Source: an uncultured Pseudomonas sp. (lineage in GTDB: Bacteria > Pseudomonadota > Gammaproteobacteria > Pseudomonadales > Pseudomonadaceae). Taken from it: a stretch of 64,000 nucleotides of DNA. The stretch lies in NCBI RefSeq assembly GCF_943846705.1, contig NZ_OX044366.1, positions 1,860,001 through 1,924,000 on the forward strand, given 5' to 3'. The notes beneath the pieces were generated by a model. It made no database searches. It was not told the origin of the DNA and saw nothing but the letters and a program-made list of their open reading frames with translations. Positions 6,677 through 15,654 of this stretch are shown here, piece after piece. The position numbers and the translations under genes were made by a program. Positions within the stretch are counted from its first letter, which is position 1, and every line of letters starts with the position of its first letter.

Positions 6677-9457
6677 TTAGGATGGCAGGGAGTCGCGCTG
6701 GCGACGGATTTCCCGCTCGGCCACCCAGTGTTCAATCAGTTCACGCAACTGCGACATTTCCACCGGTTTGGACATGTGCCCATCCATGCCGGCTTGGCGC
6801 GCGCGCTCCTTGTGCTCAACCAGAATGTGCGCGGTGAGCGCCACCACCGGGGTGCGCGAGCGCTGCTCGGCGGCTTCCCACTGGCGCAGCTGCTCGGTGG
6901 CGGAGAAGCCATCGAGTACCGGCATTTCGCAATCCATCAGCACCAGGTCATAGTGCTGGGCTTTCATGGCACTGAGGGCTTCTTCGCCGTTGCTCGCGGT
7001 ATCGGGCTGCAGGTTGAGCTTGCCGAGCATGCCGCGAATCACCTTGGTGGAGATGGTGTTGTCTTCGGCCACCAGAATGCGGAAATCACTCGGCGGATTC
7101 AGCGGCGTGCTCGCCGGGGCCGGGTTGAACATAGGTGAGTCGCTCTTGCCGCGCTGGGCCAGCTCATCGGCCAGGGTGGTTTTCAGGGTATAGCCCGCCA
7201 CGGGTTTGGCCAGGATGCGTTTGATCCCGGCATTGCGCGCGATGATCTTGCTCGGTGCATGGCTGATGCCCGTGAGCATGATCAGCAGAATATCGTGGTT
7301 GATATTGGCGTCTTCCTTGATCCGTGCGGCCAGTTGCATGCCGGTCATGCCGGGCATGTCGTGATCCAGCAGCACGGCATCGAAGTACTCGCGCAGGTTC
7401 GCCTTGGTGCGCAGCAAGGCCAGCGCTTCCTTGCCCGAAGGGACGGCGCTGACCTGCATGCCCCAGGCGCTGCATTGCTGCACCAGGACCTTGCGGCAGG
7501 TGTCGTTGTCATCCACCACCAGCAGGCGCGCGCCCTGTAGTGAGGCGTCGAGGTCGGCGGTGGGCAGCTCCAGGCGCGCCGCATCCAGCGGCAGGGTCAG
7601 CCACAGCGTTGAACCTCGGCTGTTGCCGCCTTGGATACCAAACTCGCCGTCCATCAGGCGCACCAGCTGGCGTGCGATGATCAGGCCGAGGCGGCCGCCC
7701 AGCTTAGTCGCCGCGAGGAAGTCCTTGCTGTGCAGCTCGGCAGTCAGCAGGGCATCACGTTCGCTGGCGTCCAGCGGCTTGCCGCTGTCCTGCACGGCAA
7801 TCCGTAGGCGCGGAGTGTCGGCATTGTTGTCGAGGGCCACCACCAGCAGGATTTCGCCTTCATCGGTCTGCTTGAAGGCGTTGTCCAGCAAGCTCAGCAG
7901 GGCCTGGCGCAGGCGCGTAGGGTCGCCGCTGATCACGCGCGGCACTTGCGGCTGCATAAAGCTGATCAGCTCAACCTTCTGCTGCTCGGCCTTGGCGCGG
8001 AAGATGTCGAGGCAATCCTCAATCAGTGCGTTGAGGTCGAACTGCACGTCATCCAGCTCAATTTGTCCGGACTCCAGCTTGGAAATGTCGAGGATCTCGT
8101 TAATCAGGGTTAGCAGCTCATTGCCCGAGCTGTGGATGGTTTGTACATAGTCGCGCTGCTTGGCAGACAGCGGCGTCCCGAGCAACAGCTCAGTCATGCC
8201 CAGCACGCCATTCATTGGGGTGCGAATTTCGTGGCTGATTTTGGCGAGAAACTCCGCCTTGGCTTTCAGTTCAGCGGTGCTGGCGGCGAGGGCGTTGCTG
8301 GTGTTGAACTGCTCCTGCAGGATGCGCCGCTGCCGTTCGCTGGCGGCCAGACTGAGCATAAAACCGCTGATGACGGTTGCGGTCAGCAGGCCGTAGGCAA
8401 TCAATTCGCTCTGCACCGCCCAATAACCGAAGAAAATTGGTAGGGCGCAGATGAAGGCCACGCAGAACAGCAGTGCCGCCAGGCTAAACAGGCGCGCCGG
8501 TTGGTAGCCATGCCGCCAGTGGGTGAGCGAGACCAGTAGGATGCTCAAGCCCGCAACCGCGTTGAGCAGGTATACCATTTGGTTGAACTGCAGGTTGGTG
8601 GCTACCAGCAGCACCACGCAGACCATACCGATCAGCCCCACCTCGCCGCTGAGCAGATAATTCAGTGGGGTATTGGGGCAGACCTTATGGAAGAAACTGG
8701 CGGTAAAACACAGCGCGCAGAGCGCAGCCAGCAGCATCGACAGGTTGGCGATCTGCGGTTGCAAGCTTTGCCACTCATTCAGCCACGGCGTGCTGATACC
8801 CAGCAGGCTGACCACCGCGACCACTTGGCAGGTTTGCGTAGCGGCCAACCAGAGGCTGCTGGCGGCGCGCATATAGGCATAGCGTACGAGGTTATAAGCC
8901 ACCAGCATAGCCAGGCCGCCGAGCAGCAGGCCGAAGAGCAGCGGGCGACTATCGTCGACTGCCATGGCTTGGGCGCTTTGCAGGGTGATGCTGGGGCGTA
9001 ATGCATGCTCCGAGGCCAGGCGCAGATACACATCCAGCGGTTGCTTGGCTATTGGCAGCGGCAGGATAAAGTCGCGGCTGGCCAGTGGTCGGCTGGCGAA
9101 CGGTAGATTGTTGCCGGTATGTTCCTGCGCGATCAGCTGATCGTTTTGCAGCACGTAGAGATCGAGATAGGACAGGTACGGAGCGAATAAACGCAGCATC
9201 TGTGCATCGCTACTGGCCGGCAGACGGTAATGCAGCCACAGCGCGCTGTTGCCGCCAGGGGTGTAGAGCTGGGTTAGATCGGTAGGGCGAAACTGCGCTT
9301 GGCGCTCGGGGCTGCGCACGTCGTTGAGTTGCAACTCGGCGCTGGGGTCACTAAGGCTTGACCAAGAGCCCTGTGTGCCTGCTTGCGCTGACGCTGCAGT
9401 GAGCGCCATTAGCAGGGTGCTGAGTAGCAGGTAGGTGGCAATCCTCAGCCGGCGCAC
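6677..9457 (-). CDS. retS: Hybrid sensor kinase RetS
   Basis: 926-residue membrane hybrid sensor. Order: signal peptide (1-26), periplasmic 7TMR-DISMED2 domain (about 30-165), seven-helix 7TMR-DISM region (about 170-375), HisKA with H-box KISHEIRTPMNG (His near 408), an HATPase region (450-640) and two receivers (about 640-755 and 790-910) with Asp in VLLDHDMPGM and VLMDCEMP. RetS blocks GacS and so switches between acute virulence and biofilm states. The ATPase G2 box reads GGRLGL instead of GTGLGL. The start is GTG with AAGGGA upstream. From memory retS also neighbours purD in P. aeruginosa (PA4856/PA4855), supporting the name. Confidence 0.87.
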   Translation of the reverse strand: MRRLRIATYLLLSTLLMALTAASAQAGTQGSWSSLSDPSAELQLNDVRSPERQAQFRPTDLTQLYTPGGNSALWLHYRLPASSDAQMLRLFAPYLSYLDLYVLQNDQLIAQEHTGNNLPFASRPLASRDFILPLPIAKQPLDVYLRLASEHALRPSITLQSAQAMAVDDSRPLLFGLLLGGLAMLVAYNLVRYAYMRAASSLWLAATQTCQVVAVVSLLGISTPWLNEWQSLQPQIANLSMLLAALCALCFTASFFHKVCPNTPLNYLLSGEVGLIGMVCVVLLVATNLQFNQMVYLLNAVAGLSILLVSLTHWRHGYQPARLFSLAALLFCVAFICALPIFFGYWAVQSELIAYGLLTATVISGFMLSLAASERQRRILQEQFNTSNALAASTAELKAKAEFLAKISHEIRTPMNGVLGMTELLLGTPLSAKQRDYVQTIHSSGNELLTLINEILDISKLESGQIELDDVQFDLNALIEDCLDIFRAKAEQQKVELISFMQPQVPRVISGDPTRLRQALLSLLDNAFKQTDEGEILLVVALDNNADTPRLRIAVQDSGKPLDASERDALLTAELHSKDFLAATKLGGRLGLIIARQLVRLMDGEFGIQGGNSRGSTLWLTLPLDAARLELPTADLDASLQGARLLVVDDNDTCRKVLVQQCSAWGMQVSAVPSGKEALALLRTKANLREYFDAVLLDHDMPGMTGMQLAARIKEDANINHDILLIMLTGISHAPSKIIARNAGIKRILAKPVAGYTLKTTLADELAQRGKSDSPMFNPAPASTPLNPPSDFRILVAEDNTISTKVIRGMLGKLNLQPDTASNGEEALSAMKAQHYDLVLMDCEMPVLDGFSATEQLRQWEAAEQRSRTPVVALTAHILVEHKERARQAGMDGHMSKPVEMSQLRELIEHWVAEREIRRQRDSLPS

Positions 9458-9517
9458 AATGAATTCCCTTCAAGAATAAGTGCTCGGATTATAGCCAAGC
9501 TGTTCGTCCGGGTAATA

Positions 9518-9549
9518 TGACTATGGTGGCCATTTAGCCACCATGGTCA
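9518..9549 (-). terminator. Hairpin after purD, possible terminator
   Basis: Thirteen-base stem TGACTATGGTGGC / GCCACCATGGTCA with one wobble and a six-base loop lies just beyond the purD stop. On the plus strand it is followed by seven T, but on the purD strand the downstream tract is T-poor (TATTACC), so termination of purD is uncertain. Confidence 0.45.
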
Positions 9550-9558
9550 TTTTTTTCT

Positions 9559-10848
9559 TCACTTTTCTTCGTGTTCGCGGGCAATCGCGCGGTAGCCGAT
9601 ATCGGTGCGGTAGAAGCTGCCGTTCCAGCGAATCTTCTCGGCCAGGCGGTAGGCCTGCTGCTGAGCTTCCTCAACGGTGCGGCCGATGGCAGTGGCGCAA
9701 AGCACACGGCCGCCGGCGGTGACGATCTGACCGTCCTTGAGCGCGGTGCCGGCGTGGAAGACTTTACCGTCCAGTTGCGCGGCGTCATCCAGCCCTTCGA
9801 TCACATCGCCTTTGGCGTAATCGGCGGGGTAACCACCGGCGGCGATGACCACGCCAACCGTCGGGCGCGGATCCCAGGTGGCTTCGACTTTATCCAGCGC
9901 CTTGGCCAGTGCAGCCTCGACCAGCAACACCAGGGACGACTCCAGGCGCACCATGATTGGCTGGGTTTCCGGATCGCCGAAACGGCAATTGAATTCAATC
10001 ACCTTCGGTTGGCCGGCTTTGTCGATCATCAGCCCGGCGTAGAGGAAGCCGGTGTAGACGTTGCCTTCGCTGGCCATGCCGCGCACGGTTGGGTAGATGA
10101 CTTCGTCCATCACCCGCTGGTGAATCTCGGCAGTCACCACCGGTGCCGGTGAGTAGGCACCCATGCCGCCGGTGTTCGGGCCGCTGTCGCCGTCGCCGAC
10201 GCGCTTGTGGTCCTGGCTGGTGGCCATCGGCAGCACGTTGGCGCCGTCGACCATGACGATAAAGCTGGCTTCTTCGCCGTCGAGAAACTCTTCGATGACC
10301 ACGCGTGAACCGGCTTCGCCAAAGGCATTGCCAGCGAGCATGTCGCGCACGGCGTCTTCAGCTTCCTGCAGGGTCATGGCGACGATCACACCTTTACCCG
10401 CCGCCAGGCCGTCAGCCTTGATTACGATGGGCGCGCCGACCTTTTGCAGGTACGCCAGAGCCGGCTCGACTTCGGTGAAGTTCTGATAGTCAGCAGTCGG
10501 AATTGCGTGACGGGCGAGGAAGTCTTTGGTGAAGGCTTTGGAGCCCTCCAGCTGCGCGGCGGCGGCGGTGGGGCCGAAGATATCCAGCTGGCGCGTGCGG
10601 AACAGGTCAACCACGCCGGCGACCAGCGGTGCTTCCGGGCCAACGATAGTCAGCTGCACGTTCTTCTCGGCGAAGTCGGCCAGGGCCTGGATGTCCAGCA
10701 CGTCGATGGCGACGTTTTCGCACTTGGCTTCAGTGGCGGTGCCGGCGTTGCCGGGGGCGACGAAGATTTTCGCGACGCGCTTATCTTGCGCCACTTTCCA
10801 GGCCAGGGCGTGTTCACGACCGCCACTGCCGATGATCAATACGTTCAT
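9559..10848 (-). CDS. purD: Phosphoribosylamine-glycine ligase (GARS)
   Basis: ATP-dependent ligase for the second step of purine synthesis, joining glycine to phosphoribosylamine to make GAR. The 429 residues match the usual length. Visible are the N-terminal MNVLIIGSGGREHALAWK, the ATP-grasp region (IVIKADGLAAGKGV, ~residue 140) and VIEFNCRFGDPETQ near residue 285, which binds metal and substrate. It follows purH on the same strand after a 249-base gap filled with two palindromic repeats, so purH-purD may still be one transcript. Confidence 0.97.
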   Translation of the reverse strand: MNVLIIGSGGREHALAWKVAQDKRVAKIFVAPGNAGTATEAKCENVAIDVLDIQALADFAEKNVQLTIVGPEAPLVAGVVDLFRTRQLDIFGPTAAAAQLEGSKAFTKDFLARHAIPTADYQNFTEVEPALAYLQKVGAPIVIKADGLAAGKGVIVAMTLQEAEDAVRDMLAGNAFGEAGSRVVIEEFLDGEEASFIVMVDGANVLPMATSQDHKRVGDGDSGPNTGGMGAYSPAPVVTAEIHQRVMDEVIYPTVRGMASEGNVYTGFLYAGLMIDKAGQPKVIEFNCRFGDPETQPIMVRLESSLVLLVEAALAKALDKVEATWDPRPTVGVVIAAGGYPADYAKGDVIEGLDDAAQLDGKVFHAGTALKDGQIVTAGGRVLCATAIGRTVEEAQQQAYRLAEKIRWNGSFYRTDIGYRAIAREHEEK

Positions 10849-10877
10849 GTCTGTCTCCTTGTGGAGGCGGGCCTTGT

Positions 10878-10953
10878 GCCCGTTTGGTGGATAAACAAAA
10901 CGTTATCCATCCTACTAAACGGTGTTGGGTATCGCTGTGCTCAACCCAACCTA
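10878..10953. repeat. Composite palindromic repeat upstream of purD
   Basis: Two adjacent imperfect palindromes: GGTGGATAA...TTATCCATCC (about 10886-10914) and GTTGGGT...ACCCAAC (10924-10950). Translated on the minus strand this yields the notorious spurious peptide VGWVEHSDTQHRLVG, a signature of a common Pseudomonas intergenic repeat. A related element lies at 26741-26884. Confidence 0.6.
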
Positions 10954-11004
10954 CAAAAACTGTGACGACTATCGAGGTTGCGATCAAACGGGTGGATGCA
11001 AGGC

Positions 11005-11064
11005 GCGGTTGGCTTCGATAAGCGCAGTTGCCGATTGGCAATGAGCATTATCGAAGCCAGCCGC
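11005..11064. repeat. Nested palindrome between purH and purD
   Basis: Outer arms GCGGTTGGCTTCGATAA (11005-11021) and TTATCGAAGCCAGCCGC (11048-11064) pair with two mismatches; an inner stem TTGCC/GGCAA lies in the loop. It looks like a REP/BIME-type element in the purH-purD gap. Confidence 0.6.
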
Positions 11065-11097
11065 AACACAGCAGGCGCCTGTTTGAGCGCGACCGTT

Positions 11098-12702
11098 TTA
11101 GTGCCTGAAATGGCGCATGCCGGTAAACACCATGGCGATGCCTGCTTCGTCTGCTGCAGCGATGACTTCTGCATCGCGCATCGAACCACCTGGCTGAATC
11201 ACCGCAGTAACGCCATTGGCTGCGGCGTTATCCAAACCGTCGCGGAACGGGAAGAAGGCGTCGGACGCCATCACCGAACCGGCGACTTGCAGGCCGGCAT
11301 GCTCAGCCTTGATTGCGGCAATCCGTGCGGAGTTGACGCGGCTCATCTGGCCGGCGCCGACACCGACGGTCTGGCGGTTCTTGGCGTAGACGATGGCGTT
11401 GGATTTAACAAACTTGGCCACTTTCCAGGCGAAGATCAGGTCGTGCACTTCCTGCTCGCTCGGCGCGCGCTGGGTGACGATCTTCAGGTCTTCTGCCTTG
11501 ATCATGCCGATGTCGCGGCTCTGTACCAGCAAACCGCCGTTAACCCGCTTGAAGTCCCAGCCAGGGCTGCGCTCGGCCGGCCATTCGCCGCACTCGAGAA
11601 GGCGCACGTTGGCTTTGGCAGCCACCACTGCGCGGGCTTCGGCACTGATTTTCGGTGCGATGATGACTTCAACAAACTGCCGCTCGACGATGGCCTGGGC
11701 GGTGGCGCCGTCCAGTTCGCGGTTGAAGGCGATGATGCCGCCGAAGGCCGACTCGGTGTCGGTGGCGTAGGCCAGTTCGTAGGCCTGGCGGATGCCGCCT
11801 TCGCTGTCCAGGGCCACGGCCACGCCGCACGGGTTGGCGTGCTTGACGATGACGCAGGCGGGCTTAACAAAGCTCTTCACGCACTCCAGCGCGGCATCGG
11901 TGTCGGCCACGTTGTTGAACGACAGCTCTTTGCCCTGTAGCTGCACGGCGGTCGCCACGCAAGCTTCGTCGGCATGCTCAACGTAGAACGCGGCTTGCTG
12001 GTGCGGGTTCTCACCGTAGCGCATGTCTTGCGCCTTGATGAACTGGGTGTTGAAGGTGCGCGGGAACAGGTTGCGCTCGGCGGTCGACAGCGTCTCGCGG
12101 CTCTGCTCGATGGTGCCCAGGTAGTTGGCGATCATGCCGTCATAGGCGGCGGTGTGCTCAAAGGCTTTTAGCGCCAGGTCGAAGCGCTGGGCGTAGCTCA
12201 GGCCGCCGGCTTTGAGGTTTTCGACGATGCCGGCGTAGTCGCCAGCGTTGACCACGATGGCCACGTCTTTATGGTTCTTCGCCGCGGAGCGGACCATGGT
12301 CGGGCCGCCGATGTCGATGTTTTCGATGGCGTCGGCCAGGTCACAGCCAGGCTTGGCTACGGTGGCGGCGAACGGGTAGAGGTTGACCGCCACCAGGTCG
12401 ATCGGCTTGATGCCATGCTCGTCCATCACGGCGCCGTCGAGGGCGCGGCGACCGAGGATGCCACCATGGATTTTCGGGTGCAGGGTCTTGACGCGACCGT
12501 CCATCATTTCCGGGAAGCCGGTGTAGTCGGCCACTTCCACGGCTGGGACGCCGTTGTCCTTAAGCAGCTTGTAGGTGCCACCGGTGGAGAGGATTTCCAC
12601 GTTGAGGGCGACGAGCTCACGGGCAAACTCAAGGATGCCGGTCTTGTCGGAAACGCTGATCAAGGCACGGCGAACGGGGAGGCGGGTGGTCTGGTCGGTC
12701 AT
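11098..12702 (-). CDS. purH: Bifunctional AICAR formyltransferase / IMP cyclohydrolase
   Basis: Catalyses the last two steps of IMP synthesis. Residues 1 to about 145 are the MGS-like cyclohydrolase domain (ALISVSDKTGILEFAREL, TLHPKIHGGIL); the rest is the AICAR formyltransferase domain with IVKHANPCGVA holding the catalytic Lys-His pair. The start is placed at MTDQTTRLPVRRAL (534 residues, matching the family) rather than four codons upstream, which has no visible ribosome site. It lies after fis with a terminator hairpin in between (12733-12763), and before purD. Confidence 0.97.
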   Translation of the reverse strand: MTDQTTRLPVRRALISVSDKTGILEFARELVALNVEILSTGGTYKLLKDNGVPAVEVADYTGFPEMMDGRVKTLHPKIHGGILGRRALDGAVMDEHGIKPIDLVAVNLYPFAATVAKPGCDLADAIENIDIGGPTMVRSAAKNHKDVAIVVNAGDYAGIVENLKAGGLSYAQRFDLALKAFEHTAAYDGMIANYLGTIEQSRETLSTAERNLFPRTFNTQFIKAQDMRYGENPHQQAAFYVEHADEACVATAVQLQGKELSFNNVADTDAALECVKSFVKPACVIVKHANPCGVAVALDSEGGIRQAYELAYATDTESAFGGIIAFNRELDGATAQAIVERQFVEVIIAPKISAEARAVVAAKANVRLLECGEWPAERSPGWDFKRVNGGLLVQSRDIGMIKAEDLKIVTQRAPSEQEVHDLIFAWKVAKFVKSNAIVYAKNRQTVGVGAGQMSRVNSARIAAIKAEHAGLQVAGSVMASDAFFPFRDGLDNAAANGVTAVIQPGGSMRDAEVIAAADEAGIAMVFTGMRHFRH

Positions 12703-12732
12703 TTCAGAGTCCATCAGGGCGGAAGTATTAGC

Positions 12733-12763
12733 AAAAAGGGCGGCTCATGTGGGCCGCCCTTTT
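12733..12763 (-). terminator. Terminator after fis
   Basis: Stem GGGCGGC/GCCGCCC (12738-12744, 12753-12759) flanked by A-run and T-run. On the minus strand it ends in TTTTTGC, so it can stop the dusB-fis transcript just before purH. Confidence 0.75.
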
Positions 12764-12776
12764 CGGGAGTTAGGGG

Positions 12777-13097
12777 TTACAGCAGGTCGTATTGCTTGAG
12801 CTTTTTACGCAGGGTGCCGCGATTCAGGCCGAGCAGCTCGGAGGCCTTGGTCTGGTTGCCCTTAACGTAGTTCATCACGGTTTCCAGCAGCGGTGCTTCC
12901 ACTTCGGTCAGCACCAGATTGTAGACGTCACAGACGTCAGCGCCCTCAAGGTGGGCGAAGTAGTTATGCAACGCCTTCTCAACACTGCCGCGCAGGGTTT
13001 GCCCCTCTTCACTCGGCGTATTGAGGTGTTGCTTTAAACTACTGGTTTCACTCGCAGGAGCCATGTCACTTCCTAAAGTCTCGGTCAACATCGTCAT
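12777..13097 (-). CDS. fis: Nucleoid-associated regulator Fis
   Basis: 106-residue DNA-bending protein of growing cells. The C-terminal helix-turn-helix NQTKASELLGLNRGTLRKKL is nearly universal in Fis and in NtrC-type output domains. The N-terminal half (LRGSVEKALHNYFAHLEG) forms the dimer core. Its ATG overlaps the dusB stop as ATGA (13094-13097), the classic dusB-fis operon arrangement of gamma-proteobacteria. It ends at a terminator hairpin. The start MTMLTETLG agrees in length with other Pseudomonas Fis proteins. Confidence 0.96.
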   Translation of the reverse strand: MTMLTETLGSDMAPASETSSLKQHLNTPSEEGQTLRGSVEKALHNYFAHLEGADVCDVYNLVLTEVEAPLLETVMNYVKGNQTKASELLGLNRGTLRKKLKQYDLL

Positions 13098-14092
13098 GCG
13101 GCCACCCCTTCTCCATTGTTATGTCGTTCGCTGAAGAACTCGCGAACGTTGGCGCACTGCGCGTCCGTACTGTCCAGACGATTGAATTGGGCGCGAAACT
13201 CCTTGGCGCCCGGCAAGGTTGCGAGATACCAGCTGACATGCTTGCGGGCGATACGCACGCCCATTACATCGCCGTAGAAGACGTGCAGTGCAGCCAGGTG
13301 TTCAAGCAGAATGCGTTCCACCTCGCACAAGCTGGGCGCCGGGAGCTGTTCACCGGTACGCAGGTAGTGCTCGATCTCACGGAATATCCACGGCCGCCCC
13401 TGCGCCGCGCGGCCAATCAACAGGCCGTCGGCGCCCGTGGCGGCCAGTACAGCTTTGGCCTTCTGTGGCGAGTCAATGTCGCCATTGGCCAGTACCGGAA
13501 TGGACACCGCCTGCTTGATCGCGGCAATGGTGTCGTACTCGGCGTCGCCCATGTACAGGTCGGCACGCGTACGGCCGTGCACGGCCAGCGCAACAATCCC
13601 GGCGTCTTCGGCGATCTTCGCCACCGTGACGCCGTTCTTGTTCTCGCGGTCCCAGCCGGTGCGGATCTTCAGGGTCACCGGTACATCCACAGCGGCGACC
13701 ACGGCCTGAACAATCTCGCGAACCAATCCTTCATCTCGCAACAATGCCGAACCCGCGGCCTTGTTACACACCTTCTTGGCCGGGCAGCCCATGTTGATGT
13801 CGATAATCTGCGCGCCCAGCTCAACGTTCTTGCGTGCCGCATCGGCAAGCATCTGCGGATCACCGCCGGCGATCTGTACCGAGCGCGGCTCGGGATCACC
13901 GTCGTGAATCATGCGCAGGCTCGACTTGCGGGTATGCCACAGGCGCATGTCGCTAGTGACCATTTCCGAGACCACCAGGCCGGCGCCCATGCGCTTGCAC
14001 AGCTGACGAAACGGCTGGTCTGTGACGCCCGCCATGGGGGCGAGGATCAGCGAGTTTGGCAATGTGTATGGGCCGATGCATAGCGCCGACAT
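13094..14092 (-). CDS. dusB: tRNA-dihydrouridine synthase B
   Basis: FMN-dependent enzyme that reduces uridine in the tRNA D-loop. The 332 residues show the N-terminal flavin-binding LILAPMAGVTDQPFRQLC, the catalytic region INMGCPAKKVCNKAAGSAL, and VTLKIRTGWD and VHGRTRADLY for RNA and FMN contacts. The start MSALCIGPYTLPN has GGGAA six bases upstream; an in-frame ATG twelve codons upstream is rejected because it lacks such a site and exceeds family length. It is coupled to fis by a four-base overlap. Confidence 0.96.
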   Translation of the reverse strand: MSALCIGPYTLPNSLILAPMAGVTDQPFRQLCKRMGAGLVVSEMVTSDMRLWHTRKSSLRMIHDGDPEPRSVQIAGGDPQMLADAARKNVELGAQIIDINMGCPAKKVCNKAAGSALLRDEGLVREIVQAVVAAVDVPVTLKIRTGWDRENKNGVTVAKIAEDAGIVALAVHGRTRADLYMGDAEYDTIAAIKQAVSIPVLANGDIDSPQKAKAVLAATGADGLLIGRAAQGRPWIFREIEHYLRTGEQLPAPSLCEVERILLEHLAALHVFYGDVMGVRIARKHVSWYLATLPGAKEFRAQFNRLDSTDAQCANVREFFSERHNNGEGVAA

Positions 14093-14271
14093 AGGGCTTC
14101 CCTGCTCAAGAGACCAGCTGCTGAACAAATAGGAGAGTGCGAAAAAGGGTGGGCATGATACCCGCTCTGGATGACCGGAGAAAGGCTGTTTTGAACAAAT
14201 TATGAACAGCTGTCGGCTTATCGCGAAGGGTTTGGTTGCGCCGGATTCCCAAGCAATCCGCTTTGTGCGGG

Positions 14272-15564
14272 CTATTCCGGCGAGTGGAAGCTCAGGCTGT
14301 AGTTCACCGCCTGGGTGCCTGGGTCGAGGATGTCCAGGGAAATGTGGATTGGCGTTTGCGGCGGCATTTCCGCGTTACCGGCCAGTTCGCCGGCCAGGTA
14401 TTCGCTGGGTTTGAAGCGACGGCTGGCGAGTAGCTGGCCGTTGATGTCGGCAAAGCGTATTTCCAGCAGCGGGAAGGGCTGCGAGAACGCGGCGCGGTTG
14501 TAAAGGATGGCGTCGACTACCAGCGCGCCGCTGAACTCAGGATGGCTGCGCACCACCAGGTTGCTGCTCTTGACTTGGTTGATATCAACCTTGGACGGCA
14601 GCTGGCAGCCGATGGCCGGGCACAGTTGTTCAAACCAGGGGCGGTACTGGTCCTGACGCGCCAGCTCGTCGAAGTGATAAATCACGTATTGGCCGGCCAG
14701 GGCGCTCGCGCCGAGCAGGTTCAGCAGGCCCCAGCCGAGCCAGCGGCCCCAGGGTTTCTTCGGTGGCTGCCAGTCCAGTTCTAAGGGTTCGTCATCCAGT
14801 TCGAACAGGTGCTCGTCGCGCAATTCCGGCTCGTTACGCTCGGGCTTTTTTGTCGCGGTGGGGCGCGGTTGTTCATCCAGTGGGCTGTCTGCGGGCTCGC
14901 TAAACGGCTCGCGCTCGGCCTGCAGCTCAACCTGCTCAGCGTCGAGTGCCGGATTGTGGTCATCGCTGACCTCAAACTTGGCTGGCGACTCGTCATCGGT
15001 TGCGCGGCTGGCGGCGGCTGGCGGCGTCACTGTTTGCGGTTTGACGGTCAGGCTGGCAGTGGGTGTGTTCAGCTCATCGTGCAGCAGGGCTTCGGCCCAG
15101 CGCTCGTCGTGCGGGTCGTGCTCTGCGGCTTGTGGGGTGAGGAAGCTTTCGGCGTATTTCGGCGCGTCATCGATTGCCAGAAACTGCTTGGACAGCTGTT
15201 GTTCCTGGGCCTCAAGCTTGGCCAGCTCTTCATCCAGGTCGAGGTTGTCGAGATCCAGGTCGTCATGGATCCACAGGTTGTCGCTGGCTTTCTGGCTGGT
15301 CGGCGCTGTGTCGCTCGGCACCGCCTGGTGTGCGGCGGGTGGTGCTGGCGTTGTGCTGGGCTGCGGCACGGGTGCTGGCGCAGGTGTGGCTGGTGCTGGG
15401 TTGGCGGGCAGCTGCTGGCCCTGTTCACGCAGCTGCTGCGCGGCATTGAACACCTGCAGGCAGGCTCCGCAGCGCACGGCTCCATGGGCAGCACCCAGCT
15501 GCGTGAGGTTCACGCGAAAGCTGGTGCGGCAATGGGGGCACTGGGTGACGAAGCTCTGGGTCAT
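14272..15564 (-). CDS. Zinc-ribbon DUF3426 membrane protein
   Basis: 430-residue protein of unknown function. Residues 9-35 form an MJ0042-type zinc ribbon with CPHC and CGAC pairs. A long Pro/Ala-rich then acidic linker (about 40-270) follows, then one membrane segment (GWGLLNLLGASALAGQYVIY, about 275-295), and a C-terminal DUF3426 domain that would lie outside the membrane and contains LCPAIGCQLP. It stands between prmA and dusB on the same strand, as I recall in other pseudomonads. No catalytic motif is visible; a role in envelope sensing or assembly would be a guess. Confidence 0.8.
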   Translation of the reverse strand: MTQSFVTQCPHCRTSFRVNLTQLGAAHGAVRCGACLQVFNAAQQLREQGQQLPANPAPATPAPAPVPQPSTTPAPPAAHQAVPSDTAPTSQKASDNLWIHDDLDLDNLDLDEELAKLEAQEQQLSKQFLAIDDAPKYAESFLTPQAAEHDPHDERWAEALLHDELNTPTASLTVKPQTVTPPAAASRATDDESPAKFEVSDDHNPALDAEQVELQAEREPFSEPADSPLDEQPRPTATKKPERNEPELRDEHLFELDDEPLELDWQPPKKPWGRWLGWGLLNLLGASALAGQYVIYHFDELARQDQYRPWFEQLCPAIGCQLPSKVDINQVKSSNLVVRSHPEFSGALVVDAILYNRAAFSQPFPLLEIRFADINGQLLASRRFKPSEYLAGELAGNAEMPPQTPIHISLDILDPGTQAVNYSLSFHSPE

Positions 15565-15654
15565 GCGGGATCCGGCGGCCTGCGCTCAGGCGAAACAAGG
15601 CGGTTAGTCTAACGCAAGTGCTTAGCAATGCAGCAGCTGTGCACACTCGAGCGG

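Noticed and set aside
9518..9555. Plus-strand terminator with seven T between retS and purD
   Set aside because: The T-run favours plus-strand termination, but no plus-strand gene precedes it. It is listed only as a possible weak purD terminator.
10814..11041. 75-residue minus-strand frame with GWVEHSDTQHRLVG
   Set aside because: This peptide is the known false product of a repeated Pseudomonas intergenic element; the region folds into palindromes and has no ribosome site.
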